A DNA stretch of 64,000 nt from Chimonanthus salicifolius (lineage: Eukaryota; Streptophyta; Magnoliopsida; Laurales; Calycanthaceae), in contig CM023534.1 in NCBI GenBank assembly GCA_013350335.1, positions 10,445,542 through 10,509,541 on the forward strand, written 5' to 3'. Of the stretch, positions 48,001 through 60,897 are shown piece after piece. The notes below the pieces were generated by a model, which was not told the DNA's origin, did not search any database, and worked only from the letters and a program-made list of their open reading frames with translations. Numbering within the stretch: position 1 is the first letter of the stretch; each line of letters opens with the position of its first letter. The translations under genes and the position numbers were made by a program.

Positions 48001-51000
48001 TGGAGCCAAGGTGGGCCCTAAAAGGTCATCACCATAGATATAGTTACACGTGTACTCCATGATGTAGTAAGCCATGCTAATGTGGCATCATCACATCATT
48101 AAAAAGGTGAGAAGAATTCAGCTTTTGAGTAAGGCTGAAACCTCATAATACCATGCCTTCTACACAGAAAGGTACACTCAATTAACAGCAAGAGCTTCTT
48201 TGCATGAACAGTAACTTATATTATCCTCTTTCAAAAAAATCTGGATTACATGGACAGTAAAAAAAAAATAAAGAAGTATGAGTTGTTAACAGTAACATTA
48301 TACATACTCGAATACATGCATGTATTTATATATGTACAAAGATATGTATAGTTGTGTATAACTTCTAGCAGAAAATATATTATATCACCAAAATCATGAT
48401 AGATATGCTGCTCTAAAATCCCAAATTTGAGTGGTAGCTATCTCAAGGTTCCCACCTCTGATATTGTAGTTAATACAGCAGAGATCCTGTCAAATGCTGG
48501 ATACCGATTTTTTATTGATTTGACATTTGCTAGAATTGAAGCAACCCATTCTTGATCGTGGATGGGGGCTGACCATATCGGCCCACCCATGTTAAACTTC
48601 TTTCCACAGTCACTACACGCTTGAGGAACCACAGGACCAAAACCCGGTGCATATCTTACACTGTTGTTCTGGAAAACAGAAATGGAAAAAAAAAAAAAAG
48701 AAGTTGGCACAATATATGGATAAAGAAATCAAACTTCTTTCTTCATAAAGAATGGTGTCATCAATACCAAGGGTGCCATTGGACGTCCCAAGTGCACACT
48801 ATATTTTGATGAATTTTGGTTTTCATTGTAAAAGCATCATACTACCTGAAAATCATGGGACATTTAAGCAAAATGCAATCTGGATTGCTTTTATCACTAG
48901 AAACAGAAGTAGATGTAAGATGTACATACCTTGGTGACAGTCCTCCCAAGACATTGGAGATGGAATGAATCACATCCAATACATTGATAAACATAGGAAA
49001 GCTTAAGAGGAGTGTTCTTCATTGCACTTGCAGAACTGCATAGAATTTACAACATTGTAACTTTGCAAATATAAGATTTATTTCTTTTGGTGATTACCAA
49101 CAACAAATTGGTCAGCAAATAACTAGACAGAGAGAAGGTACCAATTATGTAATAGGTTCTTTTTGCCTTTAATGGTAACACTAGTGTTTGTACACGCTAT
49201 GCACATGGGCCCTACTTTATTTGATTAATTATTGAACCGGATATATTGTTATGATTAAAATTCTCAATGAGTTTGGAAAGATTTGATCCATTTAAACTAT
49301 TATCATGAGCAACTGTGTACATATTTTCCTAAAATTCAATTTATAGCCACTTGATCTTACTAGACAAAGGTCATCAGGTGGCTTTGAATTAGGAACGCCC
49401 GATGACTTTGATCACTAACATCAAGCGGCTGCCTATTGAATTTTAGTCTCAAGTTTTTACAATTGTAGTCCATAAAGCCTATCTTTTAGTTGTACAATTG
49501 GATTTTATATATGTATCTAAAATTTTGAAAAAAAAAATCTGTAAAGCAGAATGAGTAGGGCTGAAAGGGGCTGTTCCGGCAGGAATGGTCTGAAACAAGC
49601 CGGAACAAAACTGGTACCAAAGCTGAACATGTTCCATTCCGTTTTTCGGCCAGATCCGAAATGAAAAAAAAAATCTTCGACAATGACAACTTTGCAGAAT
49701 TGTGATTCAGTTTTGAAATTTGGCACTAATCTTGGATGATGAAAATGTACCACCAATCTCCTCCCACTGAAAAAAAACTACCCGTCAATTTCATAGAGGA
49801 AGTCTATGAGGGGAAGCCTATGACTCGAAAAAGGAACTGGACTCAAAAATATATATAATAACAACAACAACAATGATGATGATGATAAAAAAAGTTCTAC
49901 ATTTAATTCTATAGACAGAAATTCCTAACAAATATTATGGCAATCCCTGATAGCAAGCATTACCTCAGAAATTAAGAAAGAGTAATAAAAGTCTCAAAAT
50001 GTACAAATTGCAACCATAAGTAGAAGCCATCGCATGTTTTCTGTGAACTTTCATAACTTCAATTTTCAAATGATCATAATTAGATGAAAAATGGTATTCA
50101 TCTTCCTAGCTTCAAGCGTTTTGTCTGACAAAAATAGTTGATAAAAATATAAACAACTTCCAAAAGCAATCCACTTACTGTAAAAGGTATCCTCTCAGTG
50201 ATAGAAGGGCACCTAAAAACTAACCAAAGTACCATACATTACAAAATAATTACTAATTAACTGACAAACATGGGAATAACTAAACAGATGAAATTACAGA
50301 AAATCCCATCATAACTCTCCCCCATTTATTTCAAGTTGAAAGATAGAAATTATACGATCTAAATGCACCAATGTAGACCCATTTGATGCTAGAAACATGC
50401 ACAAATAAGAAAAAAAACCTTTGTCCATCCATAACTTTAAATTTGTCCCTTGACACCAATGGCTCTTTTGGTGTAAATAGTTGAATGTGCACAATCAGTA
50501 AATATCAAAAGAAAATGCCACATACGTGAATATGCGCACGAACACCCGAACATAAAAATCCATCTGTACAGATAGCACTGGCACAATATATCTCTTGTAC
50601 CGATTTGCATGACTCTGCATTTAAAGAACACAACAAAAACCATATCGTGAAACTTTTAATAAACGACATCAAAGTTACCACAATAATGCAAGGATAGATT
50701 ACTACCTCAATGCTGGCAAGGAGGATTCTCAGCGCCATTTCATGACAATATTTTCCCCTTAAAGGGTAGGAGCCATACCTGATTTATTATCAATTATTAG
50801 AAAGAAACATCCAAATCTCTGATACTCAAGCAATCATACATGTGAACATTGATCAGCTGCCATTAAAAGACAAAAAGGAATAAGTTGAGAAGATACATGG
50901 TAACTGGAGGATATGATGTGTCAAACAACAAGGTGCAGCACATCTTTGGAGATTATATTGCTGATGCAATGGGCCTCACTATGGGCGTAAAATACTTTGA

Positions 51001-54000
51001 ATCCGATACAATATAAAATGCTCATCGTATCTAATAAAAAACCTATCCATACCTTCTTCGATATAGAAAAATATGGGGACAACAATAATAGAAAAGGGCA
51101 ACTGTGGGAAAAAGAATGGTTAATGAACAAGGATTTTCTAACATGGAGGAACCTCTGGTCAATAAAATGCCACTAGTATGGGGTGTGAGAGAAAAGAGTA
51201 CTCATTTCTTTTAGAAGTGACAATTATGTTAAATAAAAATAAGATACATTATACAGGAGCTGGATGTCCAAAGAGAGAACAGAAACAATGCCGAACATAC
51301 TTTACTAATTACGACAATGACATTACTGATTCACATCTACTCTCCAGTCCCTGTATAACTCTGAGGTTGTTTACTGACATCCATTGAATAACCAATGACA
51401 ACAATGGAAATAGTGACTTCAATGAGAGAAGAAGGCACAACTGCACAATAAGTGCTTAAGCTTGAACTCCTGTTCCATTCTAAAACTGTGATGCCATGGC
51501 AAGTGGAGATACTTTCTGTAATATTTGGCCTTTCCCATTGAAAGGCCCAGAATGCCAGCCATCCACTGGGGATGTAAATATCCTCCGAACAATCCATGAG
51601 AGGGAAAAAAGAGAGAGTAAAAGAAAAGGGACCAGATAGGCTTGACAAGCAAGCAACATACAGAAGTACACAATCGACTGATTCCTCATCTGCCCATCAA
51701 GAAAATAAAGATTTTGGCCTCTGGTTTCTGGATATTCAATTCTGGATTCTCATATGTGCAACCAAGAAAACATATATTTGGGCTAGGAAACAGTATCAGA
51801 AATCAGAAGTATAGCTTGGACCAGGAAACAGTACGCAGTCAAAAGTGAAAAGAAAGTTTGCATCCTGGCAAACTTAGAAACTCACTTGGAATAGCAGACC
51901 TCCCCGTTGCCCCCACAAAGCACGGCCATATCAGTAGCAGTGCACATTAGCATTCCTCCATCAGCGACTGATTGAACTGCAGAATCCAAGAACACAGAAG
52001 GTGACCCATAAGGATCAAGATCGACCTGAAATACCAACAATTATAGAGGACAGAGTGTCATGCATCTGATGCTTGAGATTCGCATGCTGGAAATATAGGC
52101 ATATAGTGTTCAAAAAACCATGGTCATTTGTAAATTGAGTCTCTTGAGTTACTCAATTTTTCAGTAGAGTCTAGTAGACTTGGCAAGTCAACCAAATCAA
52201 ACTCGAGATTTAGAACCATGGTCAAAACTGTCGCATAAGATGGTATCATAAATATTAGTAACTAATGACAATAAAATAAAATTTTGTCTCCTAACTAACG
52301 AAAATAAAGCAATTTTATGTTGAAAGTGATTCTTTCTCGGTTACCCAATGGGCTTCTGGTTGGACAAAGTAGAGATAAACAGATTAACAGGAGGAAAATG
52401 TTGCCTGTTACATGGATTCTGAGATCTGCCAACAGTAGAGCTGATGGCTTAGCTAAACAGGGTGCTTTCTGGATCAGTTGTCAATCAGATACCCTTGTCT
52501 TGCTGCTCTTTTAGGGAGGTCAGGCCCTGATTTTTTTCATTTGGGAGTCTGTAGGTCTTTGTGGGTGCTTGCGCTTTGAGTCCGCTTGTATTCTTTTTCC
52601 TTTCTTAATAAAAGCATCACCACCCCCCCCACCCCCCCCCCCCCCCACCCAAAAAAAAAAAAAAAAAGTGCAAGGACTTGTTCTCTGCACGTTCTAATGC
52701 AATAAGATAATGGTCTCCAGTTTTGAATTGCCATGATATGAGAAATCTTCAAATCACATCTTACCAACATCTATTTATCTATTCTATACCAAATGCTGCC
52801 TATCCTCAAATGCCTGGATTCTATGTATGCCTAGTTTCCCCATATGAAACAACATCTGTTCTTCTTTGTTCCACATATTGCAGCTACATCCATTCATCTA
52901 AGAAGAATATCTCTTTTGAAAGATTACCAATCTGTTGAATATGGAAAAACAAGCAACCCAGATAGAACATAATGTAGCAGAAGCGGGGGATAAAAATCAA
53001 TTTAAGTCAATCCCGACAAATATCGGGTCTCACACGTGAATTGCTTCACAAGTGTGAGTTGTGACTAAAAGGGGAGGCTTTTGGCAGGTGAGGGTTTAAA
53101 AGGAGAGGAATCGAATTAGGGTTTAGGGCATGTGATGAAAAAATAGAAAAGGAGAGGCAGAAGACAGAGGTTGGGGCGGAAGTGGGAAGGAAGGAGAAGA
53201 AGATGGAGGAAGGAAAGGAAGGCTGCTTGCACCTGGGTTTAAAGATGAGTCGAATGAGGGAGGTGAATCTACTGGCGATGGTCACGGATCTAGGACAATG
53301 CCCAGATCTTTCTTCGGTGATGTCTCCACTTGGGATTAAGGCCAAGGGGGTGAAGAAGATGCTAGATCTAGCCAGCCGAAGTAACCTGCAACAAGGCAGA
53401 GGAGAGGTAACAAGATAATCTCGGATATTAATTTGATTTCTTTTCGAAAATAAGGTGTGTCTTTCTTCACCTTTTGAATCTTATTTATAACTCAAGCTAC
53501 CGACTATTACAAGACTCCAAAACCGACTGAAATTCATCCTAAGGTGGACTTCTATCTACGGTTCTAACTCCGGAAGTTTCCTATGACTTCCACATTAGAT
53601 TCCTACTAAAACTAGAATTCCAAAATAGGATTAACATACTAAATAAAAGTAAAATAGCAACTGAAAATATTAGGACATGGACCCAACTCGAGATTAAGCT
53701 CGTGGCCTTGTGTCTTGTCGACCTTGTCGTGGGTACGTCTTCAAAAATTTATCAGCCACCTGTTCTACATTAGAATAGCTGGAAGCCAGTCAAGAAACCA
53801 AACACAAACATGACCAAAAACGCATAATCCCATGAACACCATATCACAGAAATAAAATGGGCTATCTTTGTTCCTTCCTTTTCATTATAGATGGTCACTG
53901 AAACATTATTAAAAGAAAGAAAGAAAAAAAAAGTGCAACAATGCATGGGCCTGCAAAAGGAAGAGAAAAGACAAAGGAAGCACACCAAGATGGAATAAAA

Positions 54001-55277
54001 TACTAAACAGTAATAAGACTCCTTAAAAATGATAAACACAAATGAGGATATTAAAGATGGATTAAATGCAGAACCAAGCATGCTGCAAACCTGACTTCAC
54101 AATATAGTCAAACTCCATGGCTAATGGTCTAGGAAAACACAGGAAAATTCTCACACTTAAAAAGAAACATAGAGATAAGGTGGCTTCCTTGTGAAAGAAC
54201 ACATTTTTGTTCTCTCTTTCTTGTATGCACTGAAAAAACCACCACAGGAACCATCTGTTATGCTTTCCATGTGCAATAATGAGGACTGTATACAAGGCAA
54301 CCCAAAGCAGGTACAAAAGGCCAAAATCTAGAACCTAAAGAATAGAACTCCAAGGCCTTGTTTGCAACATTTCCTCTCTTCATTTTCCTCAGAAAATTGT
54401 CCTTTCTTGTCAAGAGCAGGCGGTTTTCCAATTTGATTTTGATTTTGTTATGTTTTACTACCCAATCTTACAAAGAAAATCATGTAGGAAACTGTGGATC
54501 AGTTGATTTTACTCTCTTTTCCAATGAAACCGTATCTTGGAGAGGAGGGGAAAAGATTAAAAAAATGCATAGAAAGGCAACCTAACTTTTTCCTCTCTCT
54601 AAACATGCAAATGTGACCTAAATGATGACTATAAAAATACCCAACAAAAGGGCCATCAAGATTTTGGATCCCCATGAGTATAGGGGGTTTATTAACAAGG
54701 GAATTTTTTTATTAACAAGGGATATTGAGATTGAAAAAGTAAAGAAGAAACCATGTTGACCAAATGCTGAAATGTAAGTAGGATCTTCTCATTGTTTTTG
54801 CAACCATTATTTTTTCTAGGCACTTATCAGGTGATTATGATCACTTGATCATAATGACATTGCAGGACATGGAAACTCCAAGTAAGACAAAAGAACAGCA
54901 AATACAAGATCATACTTCTAAACAAAGTTTCAAAGTACATACCACATCAAATTCCTTCTGATGTGTGAGCATATAAACCCGAGCATCGGCTAGAACAGGT
55001 TCCACCTTAGAGCAAGCCACAGAACCATTTAATTTTATATTCCTTTTGCAAGCTTCAACAGACACTGCCAAAAATAAAGGGTTAAACCCACAAGCATGTA
55101 CAGAAACACATTGCATTTTCTCATATAGGACCGGTAAGTTTCTTCTTCTTCTTTTGAAAGAAAATCATATGTTATGAGCTTGCAAGAGATCAATGGTGAA
55201 AATTGGTGCAAAAGACATCAGTTTTCAATCCAACAGCTGAACTATAAAATGGCCATTGGCAACAACCATCTGAACCC

Positions 55278-55309
<32 letters not shown>

Positions 55310-56497
55310 ACCCCCCACCTTCCCCATATGTATGCAAGTGTAGGCATCAGATGGACTTTTTAGCAGCAAACATTTTAGCCATGAGCTCCATTTGGGATCA
55401 ACCTGCCATGTCTGAGGAGAGAGGGGGTAATGTTGGTGGTTGAGACGTGTGGGTACTTCGTAAAATATGTTTTAGCTAATCATGTTGTTTGAGGGCTATT
55501 GTATTTGAACCTGTATATGATTTTAGTAATATATTATATCAGAAAAGTATGCAAAAGGAAGGCTGTAAAAGATTAAAAATATATAAATTGACACTTATGA
55601 CATTTAACAATCTTGAAACACAGGAAGGCTGTAAAGATTAAAACTATATAAATTGACACATGACATTTAACAATCTTGAAACACTAGTACGATTAACAGA
55701 AGTAGGGATAATAACAGCGTAGGTAAAACATTTCCAAGTGAAATGTTGTAGACTAACATACAAATATGTTTTGAATGGGACATGTGTATCCATATCTTTA
55801 TCTGAGATTTTGGAAAAATGGAATGCCATATCCCTATCCAACTATTAGAATCTATGCATGGACGAGTAGTACATCAAAAAGTAACTTCGTTGAATCATTG
55901 TAGATATGGCTTATGTGGCAAAGAAAGGCAGGAAAGAGAGGGGTTTCAATCAATGGTGAATTTAACTTAGAATGAGATCAAACTGGGTAGAATGACAATT
56001 CACATGCAAAAAAGAGGGTCATGAACTGTTCTTCTTTTTCTTCTCAGGTTCACAAGCTGGTCCACAAGGAGTGAAGATGCAGAATGATTCATGATTGTAT
56101 GCATAAATTCATAGACATATATATTCACAAACACCTGGGCTTTTAAGCCCAAGTTCTCTAACAAGTTGTGTTGGAGAGAAGGACCATACTTTTGGCAAGG
56201 CCACAAGGATGGGCAAATAGGGAATAATGTGAAGAATGAGACAGTTCATTATGTGCCCCCATCAAAACATCTTAACTACTGATTTTTGAACTTCAAAGTA
56301 ACCGTTGGATTTTTTTATAAAGAAATTGTGATATTTCATCCAACAATAAAGGTGAGTCAAATGGATTCCAACCAATTTACACAGACCAACTTTGAATTTA
56401 GAAGGTAGAAGAGGTGTGCAGAGTAGTTAGAATTTGATCATTCAAGGGGTCCTAACCGTAGTTCGTACATGTATAGGTTCCTAATGGGGAGGGAGAG

Positions 56498-56541
<44 letters not shown>

Positions 56542-58980
56542 CTAGTGGTGGTGGGTTGAGAGCCGGGGTGGGGTTTGGACCCAAAAAAAAAGGGTAAACC
56601 AAGTATCCTAAATTTGATTTTCAGTTCTAATATTGCCCCTAATGTGTATAAAACAGATAGCCACCCATTTTGCAAAAGTATTCAAAATCAATGTTCACGT
56701 TTTTTTTTTTTTTAAATAATGAATACAACTCTTTACCTGCATATTGTAGATATCATCAAAGCCATATGCCCCATTCTATCTGGGTTTGGGTTTGGGACCA
56801 ATAACTGCTTACCATGGCCGATTGCTTATTATGACACCAATATGACTCCAATCACCAACATTTGTGGTTGCAATAATGAAACTTACCAAAAGAGTGACAG
56901 GATCTTGCCAACATGATGTATTATTTCTCTAAACACAATTTGACTAATCAGATTTGATATGAAACTGATAAGATTGAGATTTGGTTTACCACAAAAGCAT
57001 CCCCAATATATTTAATATGGATGAGATTGATATGGGGGTACCACAACATTATAGCAATACATTAAAGAGGGGTAACATACCTTTGTCGTTATCTACAGCA
57101 ATAACTTGCCCAATCTCTTCCACTTCACGTGCATACCGCAGGGCTCTTAATCCAGAAGCAGCCAATGCCTGTTGATAACAAAAGGGCATTGTAGATTGAA
57201 GGAATGCTAAAGACATATTCTAAGATAGAATGATCAGTTGAAGAAGAGGCAGCAGCATAGTGGGAACACCTATTCTGACAAAAATAATTAATGTGATGGG
57301 CCCATAGTGAATGCGAGATGCCCCAAATCTCCAAAATCTTATGAGTAGCCACTAGGCCCTATTAAGTTTGCACCGTTCTTGACTTTCATTTAATCAAATG
57401 GCTGGGATTATATGAAAGAGAAAACCAGGGGATTAGTAGGGCACAGCCAATAGAAGAGCCCACCAGATCAACAGCCTATGTTATTGAAAAGTGGGTCCCA
57501 CATGCATCATTTCAATTCAAACAAAGAATCTTTTTTCTCTCACAAAATATCTCCAACAAACAAGAAAAAAGGAAACACCTCAAGAACTTTCGGTGGCTTT
57601 AGTTCTCTGCAGACTTTCCCACCCACAGTTTTAAGTGGTTCATTCGAAATGTCACCAGATTCACCCTGAGATGCCTCGATTTTCACCTCACGTTCTCCAT
57701 TAACATTTTCATTGCAAGCAACAGCTGGTTCCTCACAAGAACCCTCTTCAGATAAATGTTGACCTGCTTTCTGTTTTTTGCTCATAAGCATAACATGCTC
57801 CTCTTTATGTTTGGAAATAAAGGTCCTCAAAACAGCAATGGAGATATCTCTGTTGTTAACCTGATTAGTAGTTTAATAGATCAGTAGCGTCTAGGCCACA
57901 GTAATAACAAATAGAAATATAAAGCTATGGGAGTTGCTACAATCAGATATTAAATAGCACTTCATGAGGTAAAGAATAAACGGGAACAACATTTGACAAA
58001 GACTACCTATGAATATTTTTTTGATTTAAAAAATGTTTCTTTCTTGATCTTCCATACTGTCCCTTGTTGTTCCCCATCTGGTGATCCAGATCATCAATCT
58101 GATAAGCATCAAAGATGATCCTGTACAAAGATCCCATCAATTGGAGATTTTTTTTTGCATAACATCCATGCTGCTGTCAATCTGATAAGCATCAAAGATG
58201 GTCATATACAAAGATCCCATCAATTAGAGATTTTTTTTGCATAAAATCCATGCTGCTGTTTGTAATATTCTTTATTGTGGACACTATTGATGCAAAATTC
58301 TCAACTCAATAGCTATTTAGCATTTGGCATGTCTTCTTTACACCAGCTAGTCCAGATTGACAAATGGAGAAAAGGGAGAGCATTCAGAGAAAGCAATAAA
58401 GATTCGGCCTTTTTTATTTTCATAAACTTTCATAAATATTAATCGATAGCTACACTAGCCAAAAAATGAAATTTTGTAATCCTAACAAGGATACATAAAT
58501 CATGATGAAGTTTTTAGTTAGCAAAAACTAGTAAGTTGAAGAAATACCAACAAGCCAATATGTGTAGCATATTGACATCTAAAAAGTACAGTAAATAATT
58601 AAAGATATATTCTAATAGCTCACTTTAATCATTTATTTGAAAAATATCCGAACAATCAAGTAATTAAACCAGTGATTTTGGTAGGTAATATTAATAACAA
58701 TTTTGCTTCAATTGACATTTGTCATATAAATGAGAACAAAATGAACATTAAAGCTAACACATCCTGTTTCAAAAAAGGGAGTTGGGGAAGGGGGGTGATT
58801 TGACCCCTACTTCCCAATACATGTAATTTTTTCTTTTCTAGAATTGGATGGTCTAATGCAAACAACAGGGTAAACATTAGAGCCCAGAATACCAGCTAAC
58901 ATACCAATTTCTCTCTTTTTTACTTCTTTTAAAGGTGATTCTTGTTTTCTATTTTGTGCTACGACAAATCTTCCAGACAC

Positions 58981-59015
<35 letters not shown>

Positions 59016-59185
59016 ATAAGTGAAGAAAATAAAACCTGAGTCTTGTTGTAGAAGACTTGGTTGTTGGAGTGCATGAGAATCTCGGCATCTCCTTCTTTGA
59101 TGATGGTGTAGTCATTCGGATCTGTAGAAGCCAGTGTGCTGCTTTTCTTCGTGGATTTCTCTCCTCTGCCTTCCTCACCACCCAT
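45010..59185 (-). CDS. TRM1: tRNA (guanine26-N2)-dimethyltransferase
   Basis: TRM1 uses S-adenosylmethionine to make m2,2-G at position 26 of tRNAs, in the nucleus and often in organelles. Twelve exons (minus strand) join in frame: 59185-59036, 57860-57579, 57168-57081, 55064-54943, 52025-51886, 50778-50706, 50614-50526, 49035-48930, 48668-48456, 46404-46210, 45874-45797, 45246-45010. They encode 590 residues, normal for the family. Visible motifs are the start signature [22 protein letters not shown] (first 20 are diagnostic), the AdoMet loop [15 protein letters not shown] (about 145-159), the acidic IAVDNDK, the catalytic-type DLDPYGSP (216-223), and a cysteine cluster CIGC (333-336) with Cys368 and Cys371 of CSDCGKKF, as in Trm1 zinc sites. 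A tail [12 protein letters not shown] is followed by an acidic then basic end. An acidic insert (about 80-135) between the N-terminal block and motif I is less conserved. No defect is seen. Confidence 0.92.
46768..47495. mobile_element. Possible non-autonomous hAT-like element in a TRM1 intron
   Basis: The ends are inversely related. The left end CTAGGGGCATTCACGGGCCG and the right end read backwards (CTAGGGTTGTTCCTCGACCC) both open with CTAGGG and TTC, and are followed by GGGTTTGGGC or GAACCCGGCC type sequence. The interior carries no gene. The flanking 8-mers are only partly alike, so the boundaries are uncertain. Confidence 0.4.
52317..52668 (+). mobile_element. Truncated LINE 3' end with RNase H remnant
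   Basis: The plus-strand frame from 52317 ends with [16 protein letters not shown], the typical C-terminus of the RNase H domain of plant L1-type LINEs. A stop codon, about 100 bases of 3' UTR with CTTAATAAAAGCATCACC, then C-rich tracts and an A tail follow (C runs at 52623-52646, A run at 52651-52667). It is a 5'-truncated insertion in an intron of TRM1, antisense to that gene. Confidence 0.7.
55279..55309. repeat. Poly-C tract of 31 bases
   Basis: An uninterrupted run of 31 cytosines, followed by ACCCCCCACC, in an intron of TRM1. Read along the gene it is poly-G. Such runs are uncommon in plant introns and prone to length error in sequencing. Confidence 0.9.
55556..55687. repeat. Two-copy tandem repeat, period about 66 bp
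   Basis: AGGAAGGCTGTAAAAGATTA at 55556 recurs at 55622 with a one-base deletion. Both copies end ACATTTAACAATCTTGAAAC. The repeat is in a TRM1 intron. Confidence 0.75.
56491..56538. repeat. (GA)n microsatellite
   Basis: About 48 bp of GA dinucleotide with one early interruption, in a TRM1 intron. It reads as CT along the gene. Confidence 0.9.
58095..58260. repeat. Two-copy tandem repeat, period 83 bp
   Basis: CAATCTGATAAGCATCAAAG begins at 58095 and again at 58178. Each is followed by ACAAAGATCCCATCAATT, a T run and CCATGCTGCTGT. The copies differ at only a few positions. The repeat lies in intron 1 of TRM1. Confidence 0.85.
58984..59014. repeat. (GA)n microsatellite near the TRM1 exon 1 donor
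   Basis: About 31 bp of GA on the plus strand, so CT along the gene. It begins only 22 bases into intron 1 (exon 1 ends at 59036). Confidence 0.9.
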
Positions 59186-59385
59186 CTCTCTCTTCCTCTC
59201 TTTGTATCAATCAAACACGAGCAAAGATTATCAGTAAATGATAGTCATATAAAGTCTCAAGGAATAAGAGAAAATCAATAGCAATCAAGAGAAGACGAAT
59301 ACGAAGAACAAAATATCATACCCAGAGTAACTGAGTCAGAAGGATTGAGAGGGTTGAGACGTTAGAGTTTAAACAAAACTCCGAG

Positions 59386-59395
59386 TTTAGGGTTT
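59386..59395 (-). promoter_or_regulatory. Telo-box upstream of TRM1
   Basis: The minus strand reads AAACCCTAAA about 200 bp before the TRM1 start codon. AAACCCTAA elements are common in promoters of plant ribosomal-protein and translation-related genes active in dividing cells, which suits a tRNA-modification gene. The position is seen; the regulatory role is inferred. Confidence 0.55.
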
Positions 59396-60392
59396 GGGGA
59401 TGTAAGAGGAGGGAAGTGACTGACTGCACGTCTGCACATGCTCTCTTTCTGCGCACAAGAAATATGAATATTATTTAAAATTTTAAATTTAATTAAACAA
59501 CAAAATGTTTTTAATAAATTTTTAGTGACATAAAATGTTTGTTTTGGCAATGATATTTTTGCTGATTAATTTAAAAAAGAAAAGGAGTCTTCCCTTAGAA
59601 AACTGATATGCTCCAAATTCCCATCAACCCCTTTAAGACATACAAAACATTTCATTTAAGATATATGTTGCTTAATTTTCTTCTATTATTTTAAAAATTG
59701 TTTAATATAAAATAGAAGCACTATGGTATTATTGGGTGATTCAGCTCTACTGCTACATCTTAATATTTTTTATTATGATATTGGAAGTTCATTTAAGCCC
59801 TTAGTTGTTTAAAATACACACAGAAAAATATTTTTTTTAAATAATATCAAACTTGGCTCAGTTAATAGGTAGACAATGTGTTGCCACAATGTATATTGAA
59901 AAGTTGATATGTCAAGACATTTAGCAAGTAGGATTATACTTCTATATTGATTCATGATTATGGTTTCAAAGTTATTATTAATTGTCTTCATCATGGAACT
60001 TTGTGATTTAGGGCAATGGTAGAAACTTAGATGAAAGAAGAGGGTAAGTGCCAGATCAAGAGGAGCAATTCTTCTTCTTTTTTCTACTTTAGTATAAAAT
60101 TTTATAAGGTTTTATACTATTTATTTGACATATATTGGTGTCAAATAAAACTCATTTTTATCATTTCCTCTTAATTGTACTCAGATGAATCCATTAACTT
60201 GTAGGTCATCAAAGACTTTTGATAGTAATCTTTTTGTGATCGATTATTCCCTAATTTTAACTCTAATACGAAGAGATTGCTAGCTTTATGTATATAAATG
60301 TTTATTTTGTTAGATGTAACTTAATGGTCATTGATGACAGATAGATTCAAATTTGAAAAAATACATGTTAATTTCAAATCTAATTTTTTTTT

Positions 60393-60559
60393 AAATCGTG
60401 AGAGTCGGCTTAGTAGTCAAAAACCTTTCAGAGATCTTTGGTTTAAGTTACTTTCAACACAAAATGATCATTTCCTGTAATGTTATCCGAGATTTACACA
60501 TGCACTAAGAATTAGTCAGATGCTTTAAGATGCTTAGATACCTTGATCTTAAAAAAAAA
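60393..60559 (+). mobile_element. SINE (family A), diverged
   Basis: The 3' body (ATTTACACATGCACTAAGAA, AGTCAGATGCTTTAAGATG, TAGATACCTTGATCTTA8) follows that of the copy at 6992. The head has GTCGGCTTAGTAGTCAAAAA and a worn B box. AAATCTAATTT before it and AAATCTACATTT after it may be a decayed target duplication. Confidence 0.55.
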
Positions 60560-60897
60560 TCTACATTTCCCTAATATGGGAGACCATCCATCCAATGCTC
60601 ATTTGTTCATTATTTCTCGATGTTCATTTCCTCATGTGTCACAAGGATTGTACTAAATCCTACAATAATAACCCAATTAACAGGAACATCTGATCCATTT
60701 AGATGTCTTGTTGCAAAATTTTAAGTGGTTAAAATTTTTTAATTCAATTTCAAACTTTTAAATCAGACTGGAACGCAGATTAGTTCCTAATGAATAAAGT
60801 AGGTACAAATATACCTTGACCCAACCTGCATAAGACATTTTTACATCCACATTACTGGATCAGCCAGTGTTTTAGAGCCTGTAAACTAGGTCTAGCC

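Larger units (their letters stand above)
59186..60889. other. Upstream region of TRM1 and AT-rich intergenic DNA
   Basis: The first ~250 bases hold the TRM1 leader and promoter, including a telo-box. From about 59460 the sequence is AT-rich with no gene. One SINE copy (60393-60559) is recognisable. Confidence 0.6.

Noticed and set aside
54355..54625. Possible MITE beginning AAGGCCTTGTTTGCAACATT
   Set aside because: The opposite end is only loosely inverted and no target duplication is present. It is kept as unresolved TTTTCC/GGAAAA-rich sequence in a TRM1 intron.
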